A DNA stretch of 64,000 nucleotides from Rheinheimera riviphila (lineage in GTDB: Bacteria; Pseudomonadota; Gammaproteobacteria; Enterobacterales; Alteromonadaceae). The stretch lies in assembly GCF_004005945.1 (NCBI RefSeq), contig NZ_SACS01000001.1, positions 434,001-498,000 on the forward strand, in the 5' to 3' direction. Below the pieces are notes generated by a model that saw only the letters and a list, made by a program, of their open reading frames with translations, searched no databases and was not told where the DNA came from. A program made the translations under genes and the position numbers. Positions 7,664 through 16,010 of this stretch are shown here, in pieces. The first letter of the stretch is position 1. The number at the start of each line of letters is the position of its first letter.

Positions 7664-8533
7664 ATGAGTTTTGCAGTAACCAGTTTTGAGAATGTCAGTA
7701 AATCATTTGCAAAGGTGAAGGCGCTGACGTCGGTCAGTTTTCAGGTCGAGCCGGGCAGAGTACTGGCCATTCTTGGCCGGAATGGTGCCGGCAAAACGAC
7801 CTTGATCAACCTGATTGTCGGTTTGCTTGGACCCGATCAGGGACAAGTCCGGTTGTTAGGTAGACAACCGCCATACGATGCAATCACCCGCACCCGCATT
7901 GCTTTTGCTTCCCAGCGGTTGGCGTTATTTCACAATCTCAGTGTCCGCGAGAATCTGCAGTTGTTCGCCAGCTTACAGGGATTACAGGGCGAGCTGTTGC
8001 AGCAAAGGATCAGTGTCGTGTCGACACAACTTGAGCTGCAACAGGTCATGCATTATCGCATCAAGGCTTGCTCTGAAGGCATGAAACGCCGGGTGCATCT
8101 GGCCGTGGCATTGCTGGCCGATGCTGAACTTTATCTGTTTGATGAGCCGACAGCTGGTGTCGATATTCAAAGCCGCCACAGTATTCTTCAGGTGGTGGCA
8201 GAGCTGAAAAAGCAAGGTAAAGCAATTATCTACACCACACACTACATCGAAGAAGCTGAAAAAGTCTGTGACGATGTGCTGATCCTGGAACGAGGGCAAG
8301 TCATGGCCAGCGGCGCCTTACCGGATTTAGTCAAAATGTATGGCGGCCAAAGCAGGATTTCATACAAAAATAGCGAAAACGGTGAAATTCAGTATCTGGC
8401 CTGTGAGGAACCTGCTTCAGAAATCAGCAAGTTAATGCAAAAGGGCTTTCAATTGCTGGATTTAACGGTGTTACCGCCACGGCTCGAAGATGTGTTATCC
8501 AATCTAGTTCAGGAGAAAGTGCAGCATGCATAA
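7664..8533 (+). CDS. ABC transporter ATPase, SagG-like
   Basis: 289-residue ATP-binding subunit. Walker A is GRNGAGKTT, Walker B is LYLFDEPTAGVD and the H-loop is YTTHY. The signature motif is a variant, CSEGMKRR, instead of LSGGQ, as in many ABC-2 exporter ATPases. The start at 7664 lies 1 nt after the protease stop; upstream in-frame codons run antisense-like through the protease gene and are not credible. It overlaps the permease gene by 8 nt. The pair likely exports the modified peptide, as SagG/H/I do for streptolysin S. Confidence 0.9.
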   Translation: MSFAVTSFENVSKSFAKVKALTSVSFQVEPGRVLAILGRNGAGKTTLINLIVGLLGPDQGQVRLLGRQPPYDAITRTRIAFASQRLALFHNLSVRENLQLFASLQGLQGELLQQRISVVSTQLELQQVMHYRIKACSEGMKRRVHLAVALLADAELYLFDEPTAGVDIQSRHSILQVVAELKKQGKAIIYTTHYIEEAEKVCDDVLILERGQVMASGALPDLVKMYGGQSRISYKNSENGEIQYLACEEPASEISKLMQKGFQLLDLTVLPPRLEDVLSNLVQEKVQHA

Positions 8534-9665
8534 GGTCGTGCAATTGATCAAAAAAGATCTGCTGCTGTTGTGGCGGGAACCAGCCAACTTAGTGCTTATT
8601 TTGCTGATTCCGCTGTTAATGGCGACCATTTTTGGTGGCATTTACGGCAACGACAGTCACAAAAGTAAAGTCACCCTTGCTGTGGTTGATGAAGATGGCA
8701 GCGCTGAAAGTGCCGCCTTTGTCAGCCTGCTGGCTGCCCGTCCCGATTTGCATATTAGCCAGCTTAATCTCGAAGCCGCCCGCCAATCCACCCGGCTTGG
8801 GCAGCATGTCGCTTATATGCAAATCGAAACCGGTTTTGCGACCGGCATTCAACAATTCCCGTTTGGTCAGCAGACACCGGTCATCCGCTTGGTTGCCGAT
8901 CCAAAACGGCAGGCGATCACCGGATATATGACGGGCGTCACCATGCAAACGGTGATGCAACTGATTGAAAACCGGCTGGGTGGCGCAAGTACCGGATCAA
9001 CCAACATGAATTTACAGCCGGTCAGTGTCAAAGCTGAAAACATTGAAGTCTCCCCTGCCATGCCACTGAACGCCTTCAGTGTGACCGTGCCGCAGGCAGT
9101 GTTGTGGTCCATCCTGGCTTCGGTTGCCATTATGAGTGCAGGTTTAGCCACTGAAAGGTCACAACAAATCATGTTACGGCTGAAAGTCACCGCGGTATCA
9201 ATGCAGATGATCGTGCTGTCCAAAATACTGTCCTGCATGACGATGATCCTGATGTCGACCACGTTGCTATTTTTGTTCGGCACCGTTACTTTTGATTTAA
9301 ATATTCAATCTCTATCCATGCTGAGCCTTGCCATCTGGTGCTCTGCCTTCTGCTTTGCCGGCATCATCATGGCATTAGGCACCCTCGGCGGCAGCCCCGG
9401 AGCCATCTCAGGGGCGGTCTGGACTGTTATGATCATTTTCGCCATGTTAGGCGGCGGCATGGTGCCACAATTTATGATGCCGGAGTGGCTGGCAATCGCC
9501 AGTCACCTGAGCCCAGGTAAATGGGCAATCCAGCTGATGGAAGGTGCCATCTGGCGTGACTATTCCTGGCAGGACGCGCTGCTGCCAGCGCTGATTTTGG
9601 TGATTCTAGGGACTCTCGGTTGTGCCGCAGGCATCCGTAATTTAAGGAACGAACGCTATTTATGA
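8526..9665 (+). CDS. ABC-2 type exporter permease, SagH/I-like
   Basis: 379 residues: one N-terminal membrane segment (LVLILLIPLLMATIFGGIYG), a large extracytoplasmic loop of about 160 residues, then five C-terminal membrane segments ending with a short basic tail (RNLRNERYL). This is the ABC-2 membrane 3 layout. It overlaps the ATPase by 8 nt and the membrane-fusion protein by 4 nt (ATGA). Only one ABC-2 permease is present, so a homodimer is expected where streptolysin S clusters have two permeases. Confidence 0.88.
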   Translation: MHKVVQLIKKDLLLLWREPANLVLILLIPLLMATIFGGIYGNDSHKSKVTLAVVDEDGSAESAAFVSLLAARPDLHISQLNLEAARQSTRLGQHVAYMQIETGFATGIQQFPFGQQTPVIRLVADPKRQAITGYMTGVTMQTVMQLIENRLGGASTGSTNMNLQPVSVKAENIEVSPAMPLNAFSVTVPQAVLWSILASVAIMSAGLATERSQQIMLRLKVTAVSMQMIVLSKILSCMTMILMSTTLLFLFGTVTFDLNIQSLSMLSLAIWCSAFCFAGIIMALGTLGGSPGAISGAVWTVMIIFAMLGGGMVPQFMMPEWLAIASHLSPGKWAIQLMEGAIWRDYSWQDALLPALILVILGTLGCAAGIRNLRNERYL

Positions 9666-10855
9666 GTGAACGGAATGAACAAACTCAACCCGAGACTGAT
9701 CACGAACGGCTTGCTGCCCGGCAACATCTGGTCGCCAAACTCCATCAGTTTGAAGGAAACCATCCACCACCACAGTCAAAGGTGACATGGCATAAGTGGT
9801 TAGGATTGTTAGCTATTTTATCAATTTTCACCGCTGTAAATTACGCTCTGTTGCAGATCGACAGCAGCACCGCATTAAAGTCCACCCCGCCAGTCGTCAC
9901 TGCAGCAGTGACTACGCAACAAACGACCAGCACCACATCAGCTCAGGCCGGGCAACCTCTTCCAGGGGCGCAGCCAGAACAATCCACCAACGCCGCTGAC
10001 GATTTGCGCCTTGAGGCGTCAGGTTATGCGGTCGCACCAGACAGCGCGACGGTATCGTCAAACATCACTGGCCGCGTCAGCAGTGTCTTGGTCGAACTCG
10101 GTGACAAAGTGACGGCGGGTCAAGCGGTGGCAACACTCGATGACCGGCAGGCCCGCATTGAGCTGAATATCAATAAAATGAGCCTGCAGTCCGAACTCGC
10201 GATGAAAAAGCACCGCCAAAACGACCTGCAACTGGCACGTATTTTTGCCCAAAGGGCGGAAACCCTGCAAGCCAACAAAGCCATCAGTTCGGGCGAATCA
10301 GAACGGGTACTTAGCGACCTCCTCGCCAAAGAAATTGCGCTGGAGCAGGTCGAACAATCAGTCCAGATTCTGCAGAACAAAATTGCACTGAATGAAAAAC
10401 TGCTGGAAGACCTGATTATCCGGGCACCATTTAATGGCACTGTCACAGCACTTAGTGCCAATGTTGGTGAAATCATTTCGCCGGTCTCAGCGGGCGGTAC
10501 TTACACCCGCTCCGGCATCTGCACTATTGCTGATATGGAAGGTATCGAATTTCACTTTGACGTCAACGAGCGCTTTTTGCCACAAGTCAGCCAGAGTCAG
10601 TTGGTTGAAGTCAGTCTGGTGTCAGATCCCTCCCTTAAAATCAAAGCCAGAGTAAAACAAATTGCCCCGACCACTGACAATCAAACCGGTACCGTGGTGG
10701 TCATTGTCGAACCCGTCAGTGCTTTTAATGGTGTCAATCCGGGCGCGACCGCGACCGGCGCCTTTTATGCCGGCAACGAGCAAATCGCGGCCCGGCCACC
10801 ACAACAAGATCCAGCACAACCCATGCTTCCTGCCATTCCAGCGAAGGGGAACTAG
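9662..10855 (+). CDS. HlyD/MacA-type membrane-fusion (periplasmic adaptor) protein
   Basis: 397 residues with a cytoplasmic N-terminus, one membrane anchor at ~residues 41-60 (KWLGLLAILSIFTAVNYALL), a Thr/Ser/Gln-rich linker, then a biotinyl-lipoyl-like half (VSSNITGRVSSVLVELGDKVTAGQ), a helical hairpin (~165-245) and the second lipoyl half (LIIRAPFNGTVTALSANVGE). Such adaptors join an inner-membrane ABC transporter to an outer-membrane channel. It overlaps the permease by 4 nt and is followed 2 nt later by the MacB-like ATPase, so it probably serves the FtsX-type exporter. No TolC-like gene lies in the window. The presence of an adaptor is expected for a diderm host and is a departure from streptococcal sag loci. 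Confidence 0.9.
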   Translation: MSERNEQTQPETDHERLAARQHLVAKLHQFEGNHPPPQSKVTWHKWLGLLAILSIFTAVNYALLQIDSSTALKSTPPVVTAAVTTQQTTSTTSAQAGQPLPGAQPEQSTNAADDLRLEASGYAVAPDSATVSSNITGRVSSVLVELGDKVTAGQAVATLDDRQARIELNINKMSLQSELAMKKHRQNDLQLARIFAQRAETLQANKAISSGESERVLSDLLAKEIALEQVEQSVQILQNKIALNEKLLEDLIIRAPFNGTVTALSANVGEIISPVSAGGTYTRSGICTIADMEGIEFHFDVNERFLPQVSQSQLVEVSLVSDPSLKIKARVKQIAPTTDNQTGTVVVIVEPVSAFNGVNPGATATGAFYAGNEQIAARPPQQDPAQPMLPAIPAKGN

Positions 10856-10857
10856 TC

Positions 10858-11574
10858 ATGTTTTTACAAATCAATCAGTTGGCTAAGCATTATCAAAAAG
10901 GACAAACCCTGATCACCGCGCTGGACGATGTCAGCCTGAATGTCGACCAGGGTGAATTTATTGCGCTGACCGGCCCCTCGGGATCCGGTAAAACCACGCT
11001 GCTGAATATTATTGGCGGTCTGGATGTGCAGGACAGCGGCAGCGTGTTGATTGGCGGACAACCACAAATCCGCGGCAACGATCGGGAATCATCAGCCTGG
11101 CGGGCGCAGAACGTTGGTTTTGTGTTTCAATTCAGCAATTTGTTGCCGTTTCTGACTGCCGCTCAAAATGTCGAATTACCCCTGCTATTAACCTCACTTT
11201 CGACAAAAGAACGGGCATCCAGGGTTTCAGCGGCATTGGAATTGGTGGGATTGGCGGAACGGGCGGGTCACAAACCGGCGGAATTGTCGGGTGGTCAGGA
11301 ACAACGGGTCGCCATCGCCCGTGCTTTTGTCAGTGCACCCAAACTGATGTTGTGCGACGAACCCACCGGCGATCTTGATCGTAAATCCGCACAGTCGATT
11401 CTGGAATTACTGAACACCCTCAAAAGCGAATTTAACAAAACCATCATTATGGTGACCCACGATATGGAAGCCGCAGCAGCGACCGACCGTCAGGTCGTAC
11501 TGGACAAAGGCAAATTGCGGCTGGCCGGGCAACCACTGCCGGACGGCACTTTTAAAGCCGCGGGAGTTCGCTAA
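10858..11574 (+). CDS. MacB/LolD-type ABC transporter ATPase
   Basis: 238 residues with Walker A GPSGSGKTT, signature LSGGQEQRVAIARA, Walker B LMLCDEPTGDLD and H-loop MVTHD. This is the LolD/MacB class that pairs with FtsX-type permeases. It is directly followed, without a gap, by the first of two FtsX-type permeases. In standard MacB the ATPase and permease are fused; here they are separate, with two different permeases that would form a heterodimer. Confidence 0.92.
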   Translation: MFLQINQLAKHYQKGQTLITALDDVSLNVDQGEFIALTGPSGSGKTTLLNIIGGLDVQDSGSVLIGGQPQIRGNDRESSAWRAQNVGFVFQFSNLLPFLTAAQNVELPLLLTSLSTKERASRVSAALELVGLAERAGHKPAELSGGQEQRVAIARAFVSAPKLMLCDEPTGDLDRKSAQSILELLNTLKSEFNKTIIMVTHDMEAAAATDRQVVLDKGKLRLAGQPLPDGTFKAAGVR

Positions 11575-12735
11575 ATGACGTTGTGGTTTCTGGTGACCCG
11601 AAATCTGCTGCGCCGGCCGCTGCGGCTGGTATTAACAGTGTTGCCGATGTGTCTGGCCTTTGTCGGTTTCAGCATTATTATCGGGATCGACAACGCGTAC
11701 GACGTTGAATACGAACTGGATGAAAAACAGCGGGTGGTCACCATTAACCGTCAGTCGATTGTCCAGCCGTTAAACGAGTCTTCGGTCGCTCGTATCCGCG
11801 AACTACCGCACACAACAGCCGTAACTTTTGTCACCTGGTTTGGCGGTTATTTTCAAAAGCCTGATCAGGTTTTTTCGCAATATGCTGTTGATTTGGATAG
11901 CTACTTTAAAGTTTTTCCGGACATTCAACTGTCTGCCGAAGCCGAGCAAGTGTGGTTACAAGACCCAAGAGCGGTGTTAATCACCCCACAATTGGCGGCG
12001 CGATTTAACTGGCGACCCGGCGATAAAATTACCCTGACCACATCCATCTGGACCCGTAAAAATTTCTCCAATGACTGGACCTTTATTGTCGCCGGCGAAT
12101 ATACGCCAGAAGCCGGCACCGAACCGGAAGCTTTGCTGCTAAAGCATAAGTTTCTTGATCAAAACCGCTTATTTGGTCGTGGACTTTCGAGCTTTTTTGT
12201 CACCCGCGTTGCCGATGGGGTGGATACCGTGACGGCAATGAATACCATTGATGCATTATTTGAAAACAGCAAAACCCCGACTTTCACCTCAAAAGAAAGC
12301 TCATTTGCCGAATCGTTCCGCCGTCAGCTCGGCGATTTAGCATTGATGACCAAGCTGGTACTGGCCATTGCCATTCTGGTGGTATTTTTGTTGACCTCAA
12401 GCTCGATGGCGCAGTCGGTCGTCGAGCGTAAACGCGAGCTGGCGATATTCAGCGCTATTGGTTTTTCCCGGTTAAAAATTGCAGCGTTATTACTGGCAGA
12501 AAATATTCTGATTGTCTGTGCCGCGATGACCATTGCAGTTGTCGTGACCGGGGTCACTGCGTGGTCGTTGCAAGCATTGCTAACGGATGGCCCCTTTGCC
12601 GATATCGAACTTCGGACCGGCGATATTTTGCAAATCGCGGCCGTTGCAGTATCGCTTGGCATGGCGGGTGCGTTTTTTCCACTGCTCCAGGTTTTGCGAA
12701 AAGATCTGGCCATCCATCTGAAGTCGGCGGTGTAA
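11575..12735 (+). CDS. FtsX-type ABC permease 1 (MacB-like)
   Basis: 386 residues: N-terminal membrane segment (~15-40), a periplasmic MacB_PCD-like domain to ~260, then three C-terminal membrane segments with the FtsX pattern (MAQSVVERKRELAIFSAIGFSRLKI). ATG 11575 abuts the ATPase stop, and the next permease begins 1 nt after its own stop. With 12737-13915 it forms the membrane part of a tripartite exporter or extractor. Confidence 0.88.
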   Translation: MTLWFLVTRNLLRRPLRLVLTVLPMCLAFVGFSIIIGIDNAYDVEYELDEKQRVVTINRQSIVQPLNESSVARIRELPHTTAVTFVTWFGGYFQKPDQVFSQYAVDLDSYFKVFPDIQLSAEAEQVWLQDPRAVLITPQLAARFNWRPGDKITLTTSIWTRKNFSNDWTFIVAGEYTPEAGTEPEALLLKHKFLDQNRLFGRGLSSFFVTRVADGVDTVTAMNTIDALFENSKTPTFTSKESSFAESFRRQLGDLALMTKLVLAIAILVVFLLTSSSMAQSVVERKRELAIFSAIGFSRLKIAALLLAENILIVCAAMTIAVVVTGVTAWSLQALLTDGPFADIELRTGDILQIAAVAVSLGMAGAFFPLLQVLRKDLAIHLKSAV

Positions 12736-12736
12736 C

Positions 12737-13915
12737 ATGCATATGTTCTGGAAATGTCTGTGGCTGGATCTGCAAAGTTCCGCCAGCCGCAAGTATGAAG
12801 TGCTGTCTATACTCCTGTGCTCGGCTTGCCTGGCATTGATTATTCTGGTGTTTTCGTCCTTGCGCTCCGGACTTGCCGGAATGCTGCAAGCCGCGGGTTC
12901 TGACACTGTGGTGATTGTGCTTGGTAATGGTTCTGACAGCGAAGTGATTAGTTCTTTTAATACTACCCAACTGGACAGCCTACGCACTGCGATCAAAGCC
13001 GACTTTGGTTCACACATCAGCGTTTCAGCTGAATTATTTACCAATATCAGAGCTGGTATCAGCGCCGATGGTCAGGCAAACATTGTCGCAGTAAGGGGTG
13101 TTGGCCCCATCGCCCTTGATCAGCAACGTAATATCGCAGTGCTGTCCGGACGAATGTTTCAACAGGGTAAACGCGAGTTGCTGGTCGGTAAGGCGTTGGC
13201 GGCGCGTAACCCCTGGTTGCAATTGGATCAAAAAATTGCCCTTGGCAGCCTGGAATGGACTGTGGTTGGGGTGTTCTCGTCTGATGAAAAGGTGGCTGAA
13301 TCCGAAGTATGGGGTGATGTACAACTGCTGCAGGATGCTTACAACAGACCCGGCATTTTTAACTCAATCCGGCTTGGCGCTCCAGATGCAGCGGCGGCTC
13401 AGGCGCTGGTGACGCAGCTAAACCAAAACAGTGACAACACCAGTGTCCGCGCCCGCAGCCAACGTGATTATTATGCCCGTCAGATCGATGAAATGACTGG
13501 TTTTACTGACATTATCGCCATCCCCAGCATCGCCATTTTGCTGCTGGCAACCGGTTTTTCAGCCCTGCAAAGTATGCACACCATGATGGAAGCACGCCGG
13601 AGAGAAACTGCCGTATTAAGGGCTATTGGTTATCCGGCGGTTTTATTGTCACTCAGCGTATTCTCTCTGGCCGTTCTGCTGAGTATCAGCGGAGCGTTAA
13701 CGGGGGTGCTGAGTGCCTTGTTGCTGTTTAGTCAGGTCAAAGCGGTGGTAATGAATCATGCCAGTCTGAGCGAAATTGTGTTCCCGTTTGCTGTGACCGC
13801 CAGCGGGCTTTGGTACTGCGCACTGGCGACACTGACCATCGCGGTGATAGGCGGTTTTCCGGCGGCGCTGATGACGCTACGCATGCAAATATGCAACGCC
13901 ATTCGTAAGAACTAA
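12737..13915 (+). CDS. FtsX-type ABC permease 2 (MacB-like)
   Basis: 392 residues with the same plan as the preceding permease: one N-terminal membrane segment (~25-50), a periplasmic domain (~55-255) and three C-terminal segments including the FtsX motif MMEARRRETAVLRAIGY. The two permeases are clearly related in plan but divergent in sequence. A heterodimeric transporter with the ATPase at 10858 is likely. Confidence 0.88.
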   Translation: MHMFWKCLWLDLQSSASRKYEVLSILLCSACLALIILVFSSLRSGLAGMLQAAGSDTVVIVLGNGSDSEVISSFNTTQLDSLRTAIKADFGSHISVSAELFTNIRAGISADGQANIVAVRGVGPIALDQQRNIAVLSGRMFQQGKRELLVGKALAARNPWLQLDQKIALGSLEWTVVGVFSSDEKVAESEVWGDVQLLQDAYNRPGIFNSIRLGAPDAAAAQALVTQLNQNSDNTSVRARSQRDYYARQIDEMTGFTDIIAIPSIAILLLATGFSALQSMHTMMEARRRETAVLRAIGYPAVLLSLSVFSLAVLLSISGALTGVLSALLLFSQVKAVVMNHASLSEIVFPFAVTASGLWYCALATLTIAVIGGFPAALMTLRMQICNAIRKN

Positions 13916-13940
13916 CAGAACCACCACAAGGAATTTGACG

Positions 13941-14636
13941 ATGTTGGATGCGGACTATTTTTTAGCACTGGAAGCACAACTATGGCAGGCGAAAGTGACA
14001 CGGGATGTAACCGCTGTGCATGCTGCGATTGCGGCGTTAAAGGCGCAGTCGTTTGCCGCTGAAGATGAATGCTGGCGTAGTTATTATATTGCTTACGCCC
14101 TGCTGATTTGCTGCCAGCTGGGTGAAGATGCAAAAGAGCATGCCAAAGCGGCGACAGAAATCCTGAAGCAAGCCCATGGCTCTGATCAACAAAGTGCCGA
14201 GTTTTACACCCTGGTCGCCAGCAGTTACGGCCATCTGGCTGCAGCCACCCAGGATCCGATTGCCAAAGCCAGAGCCGGTCTGATGTCCGATAGCCTTTAT
14301 AAACACGCACTGGAAGCCGATGCCAACAATCCACGCACCTGCCTGATCCAGGGTTTATCGTATTTACACAAACCCAGGCTGGTCGGCGGCAGTAAGAAAA
14401 AAGCCATGGCCCTGTTTGAAAAAGCGGTCAGCCTGTTTCAGCGCTCCAAAAATACTGCGGCAGCCTGGCCGGCATGGGGCCAGCAGGATGCCATGTACTG
14501 GCTGGCGCACTGTTATTTACATTTTAATGAATTTGGCAAAGCCAGCGCCCTCACCGAGCAGTTAATTGCCAGCGATGCTGATTTTGGCTGGGCCAGTTCG
14601 CTGCAGAAAAAAATCCAGCAAAAAATGCACGGCTGA
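13941..14636 (+). CDS. Cytoplasmic TPR-like protein, paralogue of the secreted one
   Basis: 231 residues from ATG 13941, chosen for AAGGAA at 13928-13933. No signal peptide. Helical repeats include WRSYYIAYALLICCQLG and NNPRTCLIQGLSYLHKP. The region NPR...P..VGG...A..L(F/L)E...FQ....AWPAWG..DA.YW matches the secreted TPR protein at 1435-2271 in order and spacing. In the cluster it lies 25 nt after the last permease and 27 nt before the CxxCH protein. It may bind the unmodified precursor or the enzymes, mirroring the periplasmic paralogue; this is inference. Confidence 0.78.
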   Translation: MLDADYFLALEAQLWQAKVTRDVTAVHAAIAALKAQSFAAEDECWRSYYIAYALLICCQLGEDAKEHAKAATEILKQAHGSDQQSAEFYTLVASSYGHLAAATQDPIAKARAGLMSDSLYKHALEADANNPRTCLIQGLSYLHKPRLVGGSKKKAMALFEKAVSLFQRSKNTAAAWPAWGQQDAMYWLAHCYLHFNEFGKASALTEQLIASDADFGWASSLQKKIQQKMHG

Positions 14637-14663
14637 AGCAGCAGGCATGGTGAGGAGTTGATC

Positions 14664-15995
14664 GTGAAATTAACACAAGGCCTGGCTTTCCTGTGGTGCA
14701 TGTTCCTGTCATCGCCGGTGCTCAGTGCGACTGCAACCGTATCCAAAACACTGCCGTTGGTGAAAATACAACCTGAAATTTATCATGGCGTTGGAGAACT
14801 TGATCAACTGAAACTGGCCGCAGACTTTCAGCGCAGACGACAGCTCGGCTGGCAAATCGGCTGGCAGATTATGGGGCCGGCGCAGCAACAACAAGGCTTT
14901 GGTTTTACCATCCTGCATGATTTCGCTTCAGTCTGGCAGACCTGGTATTCCAAAGATGAAATTGAACGTTTGCTGCAGCAGGTCAAGCCAACCGATGAAC
15001 TGACCGAAAACGGTCTGAGTCAGAATGCAGCGCGTCAGCTCGTCAGAACACTTCAACGCAGCAAAGCACCGGATTTTGACCCGGCACCGTTATCCGGTGG
15101 TTTTCAGCAATTTTCGCCAGCGGCTTATAACCTCGATTATGCACTGCATATCCTGCAGAACTTTCGCAAAATTGCCAGCTGTCCGGTGGTCACCAATGAA
15201 CTGATGGATACCCTGCCGCAGACGCAAACATCACATTCGAATTGTATTCCGGAATTTCCACCACATGCCGTGATGATGAAGCTGGCTTGGGGCGAAGCCA
15301 ATAAAACCGGACCGGACGGGCCTTATTACGAAGCGATGATCAAAGACCTGAGTGAAACAGGCATGACCAATGTCCTGAAGCTGAGCTCGGATTGGCTGGA
15401 TGCAGGCGTTTATCAGTTAAATCAAAAAAATGCGTATATGCTGCACACACCGGACACACAGAAAACGTATGTGTTAAAAGGTTTTCATATCGTGACCAAA
15501 GAGCTCAAAGATTGGGTGTGGATCTCGTTTACCTGGCAACCGGAACCCGGATCAGGGTTTGGCCAAGACCGGCCGGATTATATCAAAGGCGCTTATCGGA
15601 ATTACATCATGGGCATCACGGTACATGAACTGGAACTGGATCCAACACCGGGCATCGGGGCAGACGGTCGGCCATTATTTGCAACGTTGTCAGGGGCTTT
15701 TAAAGATTTCAGCAACAAGGGCCACAACATCAGCTGGAACTCAAATCCATTTATTGAAGGTCCGGATTCCACCAGCAATTGCATCAGTTGCCATCAGGGA
15801 CAATTTGCCACCGGCAAGTTCGGCCCGCACCTCAAACGCAAACATTTTCCGTTTGACTACACCTTTGGTACGCAAAACCCGGAAGCACTATTGATGCCAC
15901 GGGTGTCATTTCGCAAAGCAATTAATCAGGCAGCCAGGGCAGTGGCGCAGCCGGTGGCGAAAATAACCTCAGCCGACAATACCACCACGCCTTAG
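14664..15995 (+). CDS. Secreted protein with one c-type haem motif, end of the RiPP cluster
   Basis: 443 residues from GTG 14664, placed 6 nt after GAGGAG (14652-14657); a TTG at 14658 has no room for a ribosome site. A signal peptide is evident (GLAFLWCMFLSSPVLSATA). Near residue ~370 there is C-I-S-C-H-Q-G, a c-type haem motif, so the protein is probably a periplasmic haem protein. The rest is Trp/Tyr-rich and I do not recognise a family. The gene is in step with the cluster (27 nt gap) and ends 15 bases from the convergent response regulator. Possible roles are redox maturation or a host self-protection step; neither is proven. Confidence 0.7.
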   Translation: MKLTQGLAFLWCMFLSSPVLSATATVSKTLPLVKIQPEIYHGVGELDQLKLAADFQRRRQLGWQIGWQIMGPAQQQQGFGFTILHDFASVWQTWYSKDEIERLLQQVKPTDELTENGLSQNAARQLVRTLQRSKAPDFDPAPLSGGFQQFSPAAYNLDYALHILQNFRKIASCPVVTNELMDTLPQTQTSHSNCIPEFPPHAVMMKLAWGEANKTGPDGPYYEAMIKDLSETGMTNVLKLSSDWLDAGVYQLNQKNAYMLHTPDTQKTYVLKGFHIVTKELKDWVWISFTWQPEPGSGFGQDRPDYIKGAYRNYIMGITVHELELDPTPGIGADGRPLFATLSGAFKDFSNKGHNISWNSNPFIEGPDSTSNCISCHQGQFATGKFGPHLKRKHFPFDYTFGTQNPEALLMPRVSFRKAINQAARAVAQPVAKITSADNTTTP

Positions 15996-16010
15996 CCTGC
16001 TGCAGTTGGG

